Below the pieces are notes generated by a model. The model saw nothing but the letters and a program-made list of their open reading frames with translations, had not been told where the DNA came from and did not search any database. From the NCBI RefSeq assembly GCF_009707465.1, contig NZ_CP046120.1, positions 1,579,501 through 1,643,500 of the forward strand: DNA of 64,000 bases, written 5' to 3'. Below, piece by piece: positions 1-8,522 of the stretch. The stretch comes from Novosphingobium sp. Gsoil 351. Lineage in GTDB: Bacteria > Pseudomonadota > Alphaproteobacteria > Sphingomonadales > Sphingomonadaceae. The position numbers and the translations under genes were made by a program. Each line of letters begins with the position of its first letter. The first letter of the stretch is position 1.

Positions 1-463
1 CGGGCGACGGCAGGAAGCAGCGCATGGTCCGCCGATGCGGCCCGCGCGACAAGTCGAGGCGCTTGGCGAGAAAGGCGTCGCCGACCACCGGATGGGTGCC
101 GAAGCCGTCGAACGGGCCTTGGGTGCCCACCCGCTGCGAGACGCGGCCGATCGAAGGGCCGAAGCTTTCGCACTCGATCACGCCCCCGGCGGCATCGTGG
201 CGCATCCAGCCCGAGCCCATGAAAGAGTCGCCGACGGTCAGCTGAACTTGAAGGTGCTGCGGGATCATCCCAGGACCGAGATGGTACACCACGTCACGCA
301 GGACTTTGGGATCGGGCTCCTCGATCTCGCAGGTCGCGCGCATCACCGTGCTGCCGTCGCGATGATGGGTGAAGCGGAACCACTCGCGCCCGCGCTCGGC
401 GCCCTCCATCCCGGGTTTGGCCGAGGTATAGCGGATCATGCCGGTGACGCTGCGGTGCTCCAT
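1..463 (-). CDS. Hypothetical protein, paralogue of the 4303-5010 gene (C-terminus outside window)
   Basis: The gene starts with ATG at 463-461, overlapping the nitrilase stop codon by one base (TGATG), and stays open to the window edge for 154 codons. Its protein shares a layout with the gene at 4303-5010: both have a G-S-G-W-(M/F)-R segment, a G-R-(V/L)-S-Q-R segment, and a later G-F-G-(T/I)-H stretch followed by a V/M-G-D turn. No signal peptide or membrane segment is visible. The family resembles small beta-rich DUF proteins, but I assign no function. It is the last visible gene of the leftward operon that begins with the TonB receptor at 7541. Confidence 0.75.
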   Translation of the reverse strand, partial: MEHRSVTGMIRYTSAKPGMEGAERGREWFRFTHHRDGSTVMRATCEIEEPDPKVLRDVVYHLGPGMIPQHLQVQLTVGDSFMGSGWMRHDAAGGVIECESFGPSIGRVSQRVGTQGPFDGFGTHPVVGDAFLAKRLDLSRGPHRRTMRCFLPSP

Positions 464-1485
464 CAGATCGCTCCGGCTTTGGCGAGTGTGTCGATCACTG
501 CCTGCTGCATGCGGTGGAAATCGCCGCGCTCAGGGACTTGCGCCTCGCCATCTCGAAGCATCGCGTTGCCCGCCTGGCCATTCGCCGCGGTATAGACGGG
601 CGCGAACAGCGAGGGACGCTGGCGGGCGAGGCTGTTGGTCATCGCCGGGGTGCGGCGGGTGGCGCGCAGGGCTTCGATGTCGAGCGTTGCGAACGCGGTG
701 TAGGTCTCGCCCGACAGTGATTGGGCGAGGATCTTGCCATCGGGGCCGACGACCTGGCTGTTGCCGTCGGCCGAGGCGAGCGGCATCACGGTGCCGGAAA
801 TGCCCGCGGTGTTGGCCGAAACCACGTAGGCCATGCTCTCCCACGCCCGCGCCCGCTTGGCGACGTCCTTGGCGGTGGCGAGCGGCGAGCCGATCTCGCT
901 CGAGGAATGGCACAGCACTTCTGCCCCGCGAAAAGCGAAGGCGCGCGCGATCTCGGGATAGAGGATTTCCTCGCTGGCCACGCAGGCGAGATTGCCGATT
1001 TCGGTGCGCGCCACCGGGAACACTCCGTCGATTCCGTAGTGGTCGAGATAGGCGTCCCAGATATCGTGCGGACTCGGCGCGAACATCGACAACAGCCGGC
1101 GATAGCGCAGCACAACGCTGCCCGATGGCGCGACGATGAAGCTGGTCTGGAAATAAAAGCCGGGAAAGTGCCGGTCGCTTTCGTAGGCGTTGCCCGCCAG
1201 GAACAGGCCCAGCCGCTGTGCCACCCCGCCAAGGGCGGCGTATTCCGGCCCATCGGCGGCGAAGCCCACCCGCTCGGCGAATTCGGCGATGCCGACGCGT
1301 CCGGGATAGCTGGTGAACAGGTACTCGGGAAGCACCGCCAGCTTGACCGGGCGTCCGGCGTATTGTTCGATGAAGATCGCCGCGGTGCGGATCGCGCCCT
1401 CGATCTCGCCGATGTGGCTCAGGATTTGCGCCCGCGCGGCGGCCGTATCGGCGCAACGCTCGGTGGAGCGCGCGGTAAGTTGCAT
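463..1485 (-). CDS. Nitrilase-superfamily carbon-nitrogen hydrolase
   Basis: A 340-residue member of the CN-hydrolase family, which cleaves nitriles or amides with a Glu-Lys-Cys triad. Glu54 lies in L-P-E-Y and Cys168 in L-A-C-V-A-S-E-E, followed by a L-Y-P-E motif, as expected. Where the family usually has Y-R-K-x-H this protein has R-Y-R-R (residues 127-130), so the usual catalytic Lys seems to be replaced by Arg. The start is the ATG at 1485, 26 bp after the oxidase stop; the reading frame continues upstream only inside the oxidase gene. It is the fifth gene of the leftward operon. The substrate is unknown. Confidence 0.85.
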   Translation of the reverse strand: MQLTARSTERCADTAAARAQILSHIGEIEGAIRTAAIFIEQYAGRPVKLAVLPEYLFTSYPGRVGIAEFAERVGFAADGPEYAALGGVAQRLGLFLAGNAYESDRHFPGFYFQTSFIVAPSGSVVLRYRRLLSMFAPSPHDIWDAYLDHYGIDGVFPVARTEIGNLACVASEEILYPEIARAFAFRGAEVLCHSSSEIGSPLATAKDVAKRARAWESMAYVVSANTAGISGTVMPLASADGNSQVVGPDGKILAQSLSGETYTAFATLDIEALRATRRTPAMTNSLARQRPSLFAPVYTAANGQAGNAMLRDGEAQVPERGDFHRMQQAVIDTLAKAGAI

Positions 1486-1511
1486 CGCGACGGCGGCGTA
1501 GGGCGCAACGT

Positions 1512-3059
1512 TCAAAGGGCGAGGCTTCCCGGGTTCATCAAGCCGCGCGGATCGAGCTGGCGCTTGACTGTCTCTAGCAACGCCCACGCGGCGGGATCGT
1601 GGCTGGCCTTGAGCGGATAGGTCCGCGCGATCTGGAGATGGATCGCGCCGAGCGTGGCAAACACCTCTATCACTCCCTTGCGCAGGCGATCGACCAGCGC
1701 GGCGCTGTCGGGATTCGCCGGAAAGCCCTTGAGCTTGGCCAGATGTCCCGCCTCGACCGCATGGCGATGCAGCGGGTTGAGCGCGTCGGGCCAGTAGAAG
1801 ACCGGCTCGATCAGGCACGCCTGCGGACTGACGGCAGCCAGCATCGCCCCGGCCTGCACGCCCAGCCCCTCCATCTCGGCGCGATGCGCGGCGAACAGCG
1901 CCTGGATCGCGTCCCACCCTTCGACCAGCCGCGAGTGCGGCAGAAAACCGTGCACCGGCACCCAGCGCTCTCCCGCCGGACCGACCATCGAGTTGACTGG
2001 GGGAAACGGATTGGCGCGCAGGATCTTGGGAATCGTGTTCTCGACCGCGCGTCCGCCGGCTTGGGTGACGAGCCGTGCGATTTCGGCCATGTCCGCGTCG
2101 GCCTCGCTCTGGCGGCGACGTTCGGCGATGCAGTGCAGGCTGAACGGCACACCGTCGAGGAACGAGCGCCCGGCCAAGGCCACTCGCGCACCTTCCTTGA
2201 CCCCTTTCAGGAGCGAGCCCTGCGCCTTCATCATTCCGACCAGACTCTTCGCATCCGCCGCCAGGCTGTCGCGCTTCATCCGTTGGGCTTGCAGGAACGG
2301 GTCGAAGCCAAAGCTTTCCGCCGCCAGCCCCTCGCGCGCGACCGCGCTCAAGCCCGCGAAGAACGCCGCGGCATCGTCGAACGCGAAGCTCCCATAGGCA
2401 AGGCCCTGGCCTTCACGCACCAGCCGCAGCGTCGCGCGCGCCTTGATCCCCAGCGCGCCGCAATCCGCCGCGAACAGCCCAGTCAGGTCGGGGCCATAGG
2501 GCCGGAAGAAGCCGCTGCCCGTCGATACTGTCGTCCCGTCGGCAAGCACCACATCGAAGCTGAGCGCGCTGTCGACCACGCTGCCGTCGGCCGCGCCCCA
2601 GAACACCCCGTTCTGGCTCATCCCGCCGCCGACCGTGGCGTTTACGCCGGAAAGCGTGCCCCACGCCTTGACCCGCAAGCCGCGGGGTTGGAGCGCGCGG
2701 CGCAGCGCATCCCAGGTGACGCCGCATTCGACCGTCACCGTCATGTCGGCCTCGTCGATTGCGACGATCCGGTCGAGCCCGGCGGTATCGACGAGGATGA
2801 AATCCGGCGTGGGCGAGAGGTAGCCGCCGGTATAGCTCATCCCTCCGCCGCGCGGGATCACGGCCAAGCCCGCGGCGGTCGCTGCGGCGACACCTTGGGC
2901 CAATTCCTCTACGGTCGCTGGGCGAAACACCGCGCGCGGCGCTGGTCCCGTCGCATAGACGTCGTGGCTGTACAGCTGGAGCGCACCCGCACCGTCGTCA
3001 ATTGCAGCGGGTGCGATTTCGCGCAGTGCGGCGAGCGGATCGGCGGCAACCGTGTTCAT
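1512..3059 (-). CDS. FAD-linked oxidase/dehydrogenase (PCMH-type)
   Basis: A 515-residue flavoprotein of the vanillyl-alcohol oxidase / glycolate oxidase GlcD superfamily. The N-terminal FAD-binding domain shows P-R-G-G-G-M-S-Y-T-G-G at about residue 95, followed by G-V-T-W-D-A-L and G-G-G-M-S-Q-N-G segments. The C-terminal substrate/cap domain ends in D-P-R-G-L-M-N-P-G, typical of the 4-cresol dehydrogenase-like branch. No signal peptide, so probably cytoplasmic. Members oxidise hydroxy acids or para-alkylphenols; which applies here cannot be read from the sequence. The start ATG overlaps the MFS stop by four bases (ATGA), indicating translational coupling. Confidence 0.88.
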   Translation of the reverse strand: MNTVAADPLAALREIAPAAIDDGAGALQLYSHDVYATGPAPRAVFRPATVEELAQGVAAATAAGLAVIPRGGGMSYTGGYLSPTPDFILVDTAGLDRIVAIDEADMTVTVECGVTWDALRRALQPRGLRVKAWGTLSGVNATVGGGMSQNGVFWGAADGSVVDSALSFDVVLADGTTVSTGSGFFRPYGPDLTGLFAADCGALGIKARATLRLVREGQGLAYGSFAFDDAAAFFAGLSAVAREGLAAESFGFDPFLQAQRMKRDSLAADAKSLVGMMKAQGSLLKGVKEGARVALAGRSFLDGVPFSLHCIAERRRQSEADADMAEIARLVTQAGGRAVENTIPKILRANPFPPVNSMVGPAGERWVPVHGFLPHSRLVEGWDAIQALFAAHRAEMEGLGVQAGAMLAAVSPQACLIEPVFYWPDALNPLHRHAVEAGHLAKLKGFPANPDSAALVDRLRKGVIEVFATLGAIHLQIARTYPLKASHDPAAWALLETVKRQLDPRGLMNPGSLAL

Positions 3060-4306
3060 CCCGCCAGCACCGGTCCCGCCGCGGCCTCCGTGCTCACGGC
3101 GGCTGGATAGCGCCCGAGCGTCAGTAGCAGCAGTGCGCCCACCGCAAACAAGATCATCGCCACCTGGAGCATTCCGTCATAGCTTCCCGTCGTGTCGCGC
3201 ACCCGTCCATAAAACACCGGCGAGATCGCCGAGGCGACCCCAAAGGGCATATACAGCATGCCATAGATTTTGCCGTAGTGAGCCAGCCCGAAATAGCGGC
3301 TGGCGAGATAGGCTATCACGTCACTCTCTGCCCCCGCGGCGAAGCCGAGCATGAACGCGGCGAGGTAGATCGTCGTCTGATCGGTGCCTGTCCCCAGCAA
3401 CAGCCATGCGGCAAACGCGGGGATCAGCAGGATCGGCAGCGTCACCAGCGGCGCCCAGAAGCGGTCGAACAGCCAGCCGGTAACGATCCGCCCGGCCATC
3501 AGCGCGATCCCGATCATCCCCATGATCCCTGCACCGTCCGCCGCGGTCATGCCGTGCTGCTTGACGATCTCGGGCATGTGGATGTGCGCCCCGCCATAGG
3601 CCAGCGCGACGCAGAAGATGGACAGCCAGATCGTCCAGAAACGCCGGTTGCGGATCGCCTCGCGCAAGGTCATTCCCGCGCGCAGGCCCCCTTCGGCGAT
3701 CTCTGGCGGGGCCTCCTCGGGCCGCGGCTCACGGAACCACAAGTATGCGACCGGCAGCGAAATCAGCAGCGGGAACAGCGCGAGGATCATGTACATCCCG
3801 CGCCAGCCGTAAGCGGCGATCGCCCACACCGCGACGCGGGGGATGATCAGCGCGGCGATACTGGTCCCCAGCAGGAGGATGCCGAGCGCGAGGCCGCGGT
3901 TGCGGAAGAACCACATGTTGACCGCGCGGCTCCAGGTCACCGGGGTCGAACCGATGCCGACCAGTCCGATGAGGAACCACAGACCATAGAAAGCCATCAA
4001 GCTGGCCGGGGTGAAGCCCAACGCGGCAAACGCGAGGGCGAAGGTGAAAGTCGACCACAGCGCCACCGGGCGTACGCCGTAGCGGTCGGCCATCGACCCG
4101 AACACCGGTGCCAACAGCCCCGCGACGATCCCGTAGATGGTGATCGCGCCGCTGATTTCGGCAAAGCTCCATCCGGTCTCCGCGTGGATCGGAGCGAGAA
4201 CGAAACCGATCGAATTGAACGGCAGCGGCGAGGCCCCGCAAGCGACCCCGACTATCCCGGCGGCGAGCGGCTTCCACCCTCGACGGAATTCGCCACCGCT
4301 GCTCAT
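3056..4306 (-). CDS. MFS transporter
   Basis: A 416-residue major facilitator superfamily permease with about twelve hydrophobic helices and the loop 2-3 motif G-S-M-A-D-R-Y-G-V-R, expected to sit in the inner membrane. The open frame runs much further upstream, but the ATG at 4306 overlaps the stop of the preceding gene (ATGA), and the protein from there begins with a short basic leader and then TM1, so the longer reading is a shadow. By position it probably carries the operon's substrate across the inner membrane after TonB-dependent outer-membrane uptake. Confidence 0.9.
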   Translation of the reverse strand: MSSGGEFRRGWKPLAAGIVGVACGASPLPFNSIGFVLAPIHAETGWSFAEISGAITIYGIVAGLLAPVFGSMADRYGVRPVALWSTFTFALAFAALGFTPASLMAFYGLWFLIGLVGIGSTPVTWSRAVNMWFFRNRGLALGILLLGTSIAALIIPRVAVWAIAAYGWRGMYMILALFPLLISLPVAYLWFREPRPEEAPPEIAEGGLRAGMTLREAIRNRRFWTIWLSIFCVALAYGGAHIHMPEIVKQHGMTAADGAGIMGMIGIALMAGRIVTGWLFDRFWAPLVTLPILLIPAFAAWLLLGTGTDQTTIYLAAFMLGFAAGAESDVIAYLASRYFGLAHYGKIYGMLYMPFGVASAISPVFYGRVRDTTGSYDGMLQVAMILFAVGALLLLTLGRYPAAVSTEAAAGPVLAG

Positions 4307-5010
4307 CCGCGCAATTCCTCCAGCTCGAAGACCGAATCCATGTACCCTTCGACCACACCGCGAACGTAGAGAAAATCGCCGTCGGCGCTGATCCACATCA
4401 CGTAGGGCGGGTGCGCGTTGGTCATGCCGACGAACGCCACGCGATGGCAGTCGAACGTACCCGCGGGGACCGTGATCGTTTCGCGCGCCTCGTAGCGCAG
4501 GCCGCTGGTGGAAACTTCCAGTCGCGGTCCGCTGGCGCCGAAGTGATGCAGGCTGTGGAGCAGATTGCGCCCGAAGAAATGCTCGGTGCCAGGACCTTTC
4601 GCGAAAGGAAACGTCGCAGAAAGCCAACCGTCGCCCATCAGCGCGTGGATGCCGAAGCCGCGCATCGGCCGCTCGATCGCCATCCGCTGCGAGAGCCGTC
4701 CGGCATCGTTGCTGAAACTTTCGCCCTCGGCCTCGTCGCCAGCGAAGCGGAACCAGCCCGAGCCGGTCGGCACGCCGTGGTTGAGGATCCGGACATAGGC
4801 CTCGAGCGGCTGGAATTCGGCGTCGACCGCGAGGATGCTGTCGCGCACGACGTCGTCGCTGCCGAACGCCATCTCGCAATGCGCGGTCAGGCAGCGATTG
4901 CCCTTGGCGTCGCGAGTCAGCGACCACGTCTCCTCGCCCCAAAGCCTGCCGTCGCGGTGACGATAGGCGATCCGCCCCGACCGCGCCGGCAGGCTTTGGA
5001 ACGCGCGCAT
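4303..5010 (-). CDS. Hypothetical protein, paralogue of the 1-463 gene
   Basis: A 235-residue protein without a signal peptide or membrane segment, rich in beta-prone stretches. It resembles the gene at the left edge: G-S-G-W-F-R, G-R-L-S-Q-R-M and G-F-G-I-H-A-L-M-G-D. Its ATG overlaps the TonB receptor stop by one base (TGATG), and its stop overlaps the MFS start. Two copies in one operon suggest two related steps or a heteromer. I do not recognise a catalytic motif. Confidence 0.78.
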   Translation of the reverse strand: MRAFQSLPARSGRIAYRHRDGRLWGEETWSLTRDAKGNRCLTAHCEMAFGSDDVVRDSILAVDAEFQPLEAYVRILNHGVPTGSGWFRFAGDEAEGESFSNDAGRLSQRMAIERPMRGFGIHALMGDGWLSATFPFAKGPGTEHFFGRNLLHSLHHFGASGPRLEVSTSGLRYEARETITVPAGTFDCHRVAFVGMTNAHPPYVMWISADGDFLYVRGVVEGYMDSVFELEELRG

Positions 5011-7541
5011 CAGAAGTTGTAGCGCGCCTTGACCATCCACGTCATCGGCTGGTTCAGGTAGTTGTAGTTGGCCAGCGCAGACTGGAAGAAGCTCTCGCCC
5101 AGACAGTTGGTGCATTCGACCGAAAAACGGATCCGGTCCTCGGGCGTGCTCAGCGCCAGGCTGGCGTTGACCAGCCACGCCGCCAGCGAGCGCGACCCCA
5201 GTATGATGTCGCCGCTGTTGGGGTTGACCGGAAACGGCCCGGTGGCGGGTTGGTTGACGCCCGAGATCGACCCGGTGAAGAAGGTCAGGTTCGAGGTCGC
5301 CACCTCCTGCTTGGAGTGATAGCTCGCCGCCACCGACGGGGTCAGGGCCCAGCCTCCGGCAAATTCGGCGCGGTAGCTGCCGCCCAGAGAAAGTGTCCAG
5401 TCCGGGGTGCGCACCGGCTCCGCGATGGTGCCTTGCGCGGTCACGATCGACGAGGCGCAGGCGGCGATCGAGGGCTGGGTCGCCGGGGTGTTCGGTCCGG
5501 TCGGAACCTTGCCCGCGGCCAGCGCCTGCTTGCACGCAGCCTGTTGCGCGACAATCGACTGGATGCCGTACTGGTCGAAGGCCGGGACGTTCTTCTTTAG
5601 GCGATAGTTGTCGTCCGAATAGCCGACGTTGACGAAGAGGTTGAGGCCTTCCGCCGGCACCGCAGTCAGTTCCACCTCGACCCCGCGGTTGCGATAGTTG
5701 GCGGGATTGCGGGTGATGAAGGTTAGCGCCCCGGTCGTCGGGTTGAGGATGCCCGACAGCACCTGAAGATCGGTCACATCCAGTTGGAAGGCAGTGACGT
5801 TGGCGCGAAGGCGGCGGTCGAACAGTTCGGTTTTGGCGCCGATCTCGTAGCTCCAGACCTTTTCCGGTCCGAACGGCAGGATCCGCGACGGCGCGGTCTC
5901 GCGCGCGTTCCAGCCACCCGACTTGAACCCGCGGGTGGCGCTGGCGAACAGCAGGATGTCGTTGTTCGGCTTCCAGTTGATCGCGAACCGCGGGGTCCAC
6001 AGCTTGGTCGAAAGCTTGGTCGGGATCGGCACCGCGACGGGCACGGTGGTGCCGTTGGCGGGCACAATCAGGTTGCGGGTATCGAGGCAGGTCGGGCCGA
6101 CGACCGCCTGGCAAGAAGCGCGGTTGTCGTGGAAGCCGAGCCGTTTGGTCTCGTCGGTGTAGCGCACCCCGGCGGTGAACTTGAACTGGCCAAGGTTGAG
6201 GTCGGCCTGGGCGTACCCGGCTAGAGCCTTGGTCGAGTTGCGCAGGATGCGGTCGGCGAGCACCAGGTTGAGCGTCCCGAAGAAATCGCCGAAGTCGTCG
6301 CGGACATTTTCTTTCAGGTAATAGGCCCCGGTCACGTAATCGATCAGGCCATCGCCGAGCGAGCCGTTGAGCTTGATTTCCTGGGTGAACTGCTCGGACT
6401 GCTGGTCGGACACGAAGGTGAAGCCCCCCGTGGCCAAGCCGAGCACCGCGGGACTCGGGACCGCCAGGGTGGGCGAGGAACGCCCGTCGAAGAAGTCGAG
6501 ACCGTACTGCTGGACCTGGCTGAGGTAACCGGTGATCAGGCTCAGGGTGGCGTTCTCGCCGATGCCGATGTCGAACTTCGAGGTGACCAGATCGGTGTCG
6601 GTGTTGTTGCCCAGCGGGTAGTTCTGCTTGCGGCCGGTGAAGCGGCCGGCGAAGACCGGAGCGCCGGTTGGGTGCTCGCGGTATCCTGTGGTGGCGAACC
6701 GGCCGTTGCAATTGCTTGGCGCGCGCGGATCGCACTCGAAATTGAGCAGATAGTCGCTGTCGTTGACGACGTGCATGTAGCTGCCGTTCCAGGTCACGTC
6801 CGGGCTCAGCTCGCCCCTCACCCCCAGTCGCGCGCCCCAGCCGTCGTCGTCGTTGAGCCGCTCGCCGGTGGTGGTGTTCTTTACGTAGCCCTTGTCGTCC
6901 TGCCAGTATCCCGAGAGCTTGATCGAGAACGTATCGGCCAGCGGCAGGTCGATCGATCCGCGCGCCAGCTTTTTCTCGAAGCGGCCATAGCCGACTTCGG
7001 CGTAGCCGCCGATTTCGTGGCCCGGCTGGCGCATGATCACGTTGATCGCGCCGCCGGTGGTGTTGCGTCCGAACAGCGTGCCCTGCGGCCCGCGCAGCAC
7101 CTCGACCCGCTCGACATCAAACAACGACAGGTTGTTGGCGTTCTGGCGCGAGAGATAGATGTCGTCCACATAAGTGCCGACCGGCGGATCGAACGTCGGG
7201 ATCGTCTCGGTGCTGCCCAGCCCGCGCAGATAATAGGCGTTTGCGCTGCCCAGCCCGGTGTTGTTCTGCGCGGTCAGGTTGGGCACGAACTGCGCAATCT
7301 GAAGCGCGTTGGACACGCCCTGGCGCTCGAGCTGCTCGGCGGTGAACGCGCTGATTGCGATCGGCACGTTCTGGACGCTTTCCTCGCGGCGCTGCGCGGT
7401 GACGACGATTTCGCCGACCCGCGAATCGTCGGTGGCTTCCGCCTGCGGCTGGTCCCCGGCCTGGGCCGGAGCGGACTGAGCGTGCGCTAGCGTCGGAATT
7501 GCCAGGATCGCGGCGGAGGCCAGCAATATGGTTCGAACCAT
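5010..7541 (-). CDS. TonB-dependent outer-membrane receptor
   Basis: An 843-residue receptor with a clear signal peptide (cleavage after A-H-A near residue 21), a TonB-box-like I-V-V-T-A-Q at about 46-51, a plug domain with the L-R-G-P-Q-G-T-L-F-G-R-N motif, and a beta-barrel ending in aromatic Phe. A GGAAGG-type ribosome site lies a few bases before the ATG. It is the first gene of the leftward operon and has two GTCCGGAC operators upstream. It is closely similar to the receptor at 48834-51104, including the plug segment T-F-D-P-P-V-G-T-Y-V-D-D-I-Y. It presumably imports the compound degraded by the island. Confidence 0.95.
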   Translation of the reverse strand: MVRTILLASAAILAIPTLAHAQSAPAQAGDQPQAEATDDSRVGEIVVTAQRREESVQNVPIAISAFTAEQLERQGVSNALQIAQFVPNLTAQNNTGLGSANAYYLRGLGSTETIPTFDPPVGTYVDDIYLSRQNANNLSLFDVERVEVLRGPQGTLFGRNTTGGAINVIMRQPGHEIGGYAEVGYGRFEKKLARGSIDLPLADTFSIKLSGYWQDDKGYVKNTTTGERLNDDDGWGARLGVRGELSPDVTWNGSYMHVVNDSDYLLNFECDPRAPSNCNGRFATTGYREHPTGAPVFAGRFTGRKQNYPLGNNTDTDLVTSKFDIGIGENATLSLITGYLSQVQQYGLDFFDGRSSPTLAVPSPAVLGLATGGFTFVSDQQSEQFTQEIKLNGSLGDGLIDYVTGAYYLKENVRDDFGDFFGTLNLVLADRILRNSTKALAGYAQADLNLGQFKFTAGVRYTDETKRLGFHDNRASCQAVVGPTCLDTRNLIVPANGTTVPVAVPIPTKLSTKLWTPRFAINWKPNNDILLFASATRGFKSGGWNARETAPSRILPFGPEKVWSYEIGAKTELFDRRLRANVTAFQLDVTDLQVLSGILNPTTGALTFITRNPANYRNRGVEVELTAVPAEGLNLFVNVGYSDDNYRLKKNVPAFDQYGIQSIVAQQAACKQALAAGKVPTGPNTPATQPSIAACASSIVTAQGTIAEPVRTPDWTLSLGGSYRAEFAGGWALTPSVAASYHSKQEVATSNLTFFTGSISGVNQPATGPFPVNPNSGDIILGSRSLAAWLVNASLALSTPEDRIRFSVECTNCLGESFFQSALANYNYLNQPMTWMVKARYNF

Positions 7542-7628
7542 TGCGAATTTCCTTCCCTGTCAACGCTGTTTCGAGGCCCCTCGTCCTCGCCGGAGCAACC
7601 TTGTTCGCGGCCATCCCCAGGCCGCCAA

Positions 7629-7641
7629 TTTGTCCGGACAT
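7629..7641. promoter_or_regulatory. GTCCGGAC operator, copy 1a
   Basis: TTTGTCCGGACAT with the perfect core palindrome GTCCGGAC at 7632-7639. It lies between the divergent TonB receptor (start 7541) and membrane protein (start 7719). The same core occurs 42 bp away, about four helical turns. It probably binds the island's GntR/HutC regulator. Confidence 0.75.
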
Positions 7642-7671
7642 TTTCGCTTTTGTCAACAGGTGAAATGTGAT

Positions 7672-7683
7672 TTGTCCGGACAT
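7672..7683. promoter_or_regulatory. GTCCGGAC operator, copy 1b
   Basis: TTGTCCGGACAT, core at 7674-7681, second of two copies in the 177-bp divergent intergenic region. It lies 36 bp upstream of the 7719 start codon, a position compatible with repression of the rightward gene, while copy 1a is nearer the leftward operon. Confidence 0.75.
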
Positions 7684-7718
7684 ATCGCACGCGCCCTGGC
7701 GCATCTCGGAGCCATTCG

Positions 7719-8402
7719 ATGACCTTAGCCGATCTCGCCTACCCGACGCTGGTCTACGTCCACCTGCTGCTGTTCGTGCTGTGGCTGGGGGCGGACGTAG
7801 GCGTGTTCCTACTTGGCCAACATTTTCGCAAGCGGCATCTCTACACGCTCGACCAGCGCCTCGCACTGCTCAAGCTGCTGGTGCTGATCGACATGACCCC
7901 GCGCACCGCCTGGGCGCTCATGGTGCCGCTGTCGCTCAGCGTGTCGGCGGCGGGCGGCTGGTGGCAGGTGCCCGGCTGGCTGGTCGCAGCCGGATGGGCC
8001 ATCGGTGGCGTCTGGCTGGGCCTCGTGTGGGACGCGCACAAACATGACCAGACCCCGCGCGCGGCGCGCAACCGTCGGATAGAAGGCTGGATCCGCTATC
8101 TGCTGGCCGCCTTCTACCTGTGGCTGGGCGGCCTGTCGCTTGGCTCTGGATGGCCGATCGCGGTCGGCTGGCTGGCCTGGAAAGCGTTGCTGTTCGGCCT
8201 GATCTTCGTCGCCGCCATCATGATCGACGTCAGCTTCAAGCCGGTCGGCGGGCAACTCGCTGCGGTTCTCCGCGATGGGTCGAGCGACGCCACCGAAGTG
8301 CCGCTGCGCCGGACGATGGACCGCACCCGGATCTGGGTCTGGGCGACCTACCTGCTGCTCGTCGCCACGTCCTACCTCGGCGTAACCAAGGCGATCCCCT
8401 GA
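7719..8402 (+). CDS. Polytopic membrane protein of unknown function
   Basis: A 227-residue protein with about six hydrophobic helices and conserved-looking H13 in helix 1 (Y-V-H-L-L-L-F-V-L-W-L-G-A-D), resembling CopD/DUF-type small membrane proteins. The ATG at 7719 has GGAG seven bases upstream. It stands alone, transcribed divergently from the receptor operon across two operators. Function unknown; it could be an accessory permease or a haem-type membrane subunit, but no firm motif supports either. Confidence 0.8.
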   Translation: MTLADLAYPTLVYVHLLLFVLWLGADVGVFLLGQHFRKRHLYTLDQRLALLKLLVLIDMTPRTAWALMVPLSLSVSAAGGWWQVPGWLVAAGWAIGGVWLGLVWDAHKHDQTPRAARNRRIEGWIRYLLAAFYLWLGGLSLGSGWPIAVGWLAWKALLFGLIFVAAIMIDVSFKPVGGQLAAVLRDGSSDATEVPLRRTMDRTRIWVWATYLLLVATSYLGVTKAIP

Positions 8403-8446
8403 CCGGGCAGAGTTGCACCATTGCCACAGTCGGCCGAGACACTTCT

Positions 8447-8482
8447 GGTATACAAAATTTGTCTGGACAAATTTTGTATACC
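8447..8482. promoter_or_regulatory. 36-bp perfect palindrome containing a variant operator
   Basis: Two 17-base arms (8447-8463 and 8466-8482) are exact reverse complements around a central TG. The middle reads TTGTCTGGACAA, matching the island operator consensus except for one core base. It lies 41 bp upstream of the ATG of the second TonB receptor. The extended dyad could give tight regulator binding, or a stem-loop in the leader RNA. Confidence 0.8.
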
Positions 8483-8522
8483 GATGGAAACCAGTGCGCG
8501 CTGGACCTTGAGGGAGGGAATC

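Noticed and set aside
3278..4369. Rightward open frame opposite the MFS gene
   Set aside because: Antisense shadow; the composition is hydrophilic low-complexity and the real MFS gene fits family length.
8421..8522. N-terminal extension of the second TonB receptor
   Set aside because: It would run through the operator palindrome and mask the signal peptide; a good ribosome site precedes the ATG at 8523.
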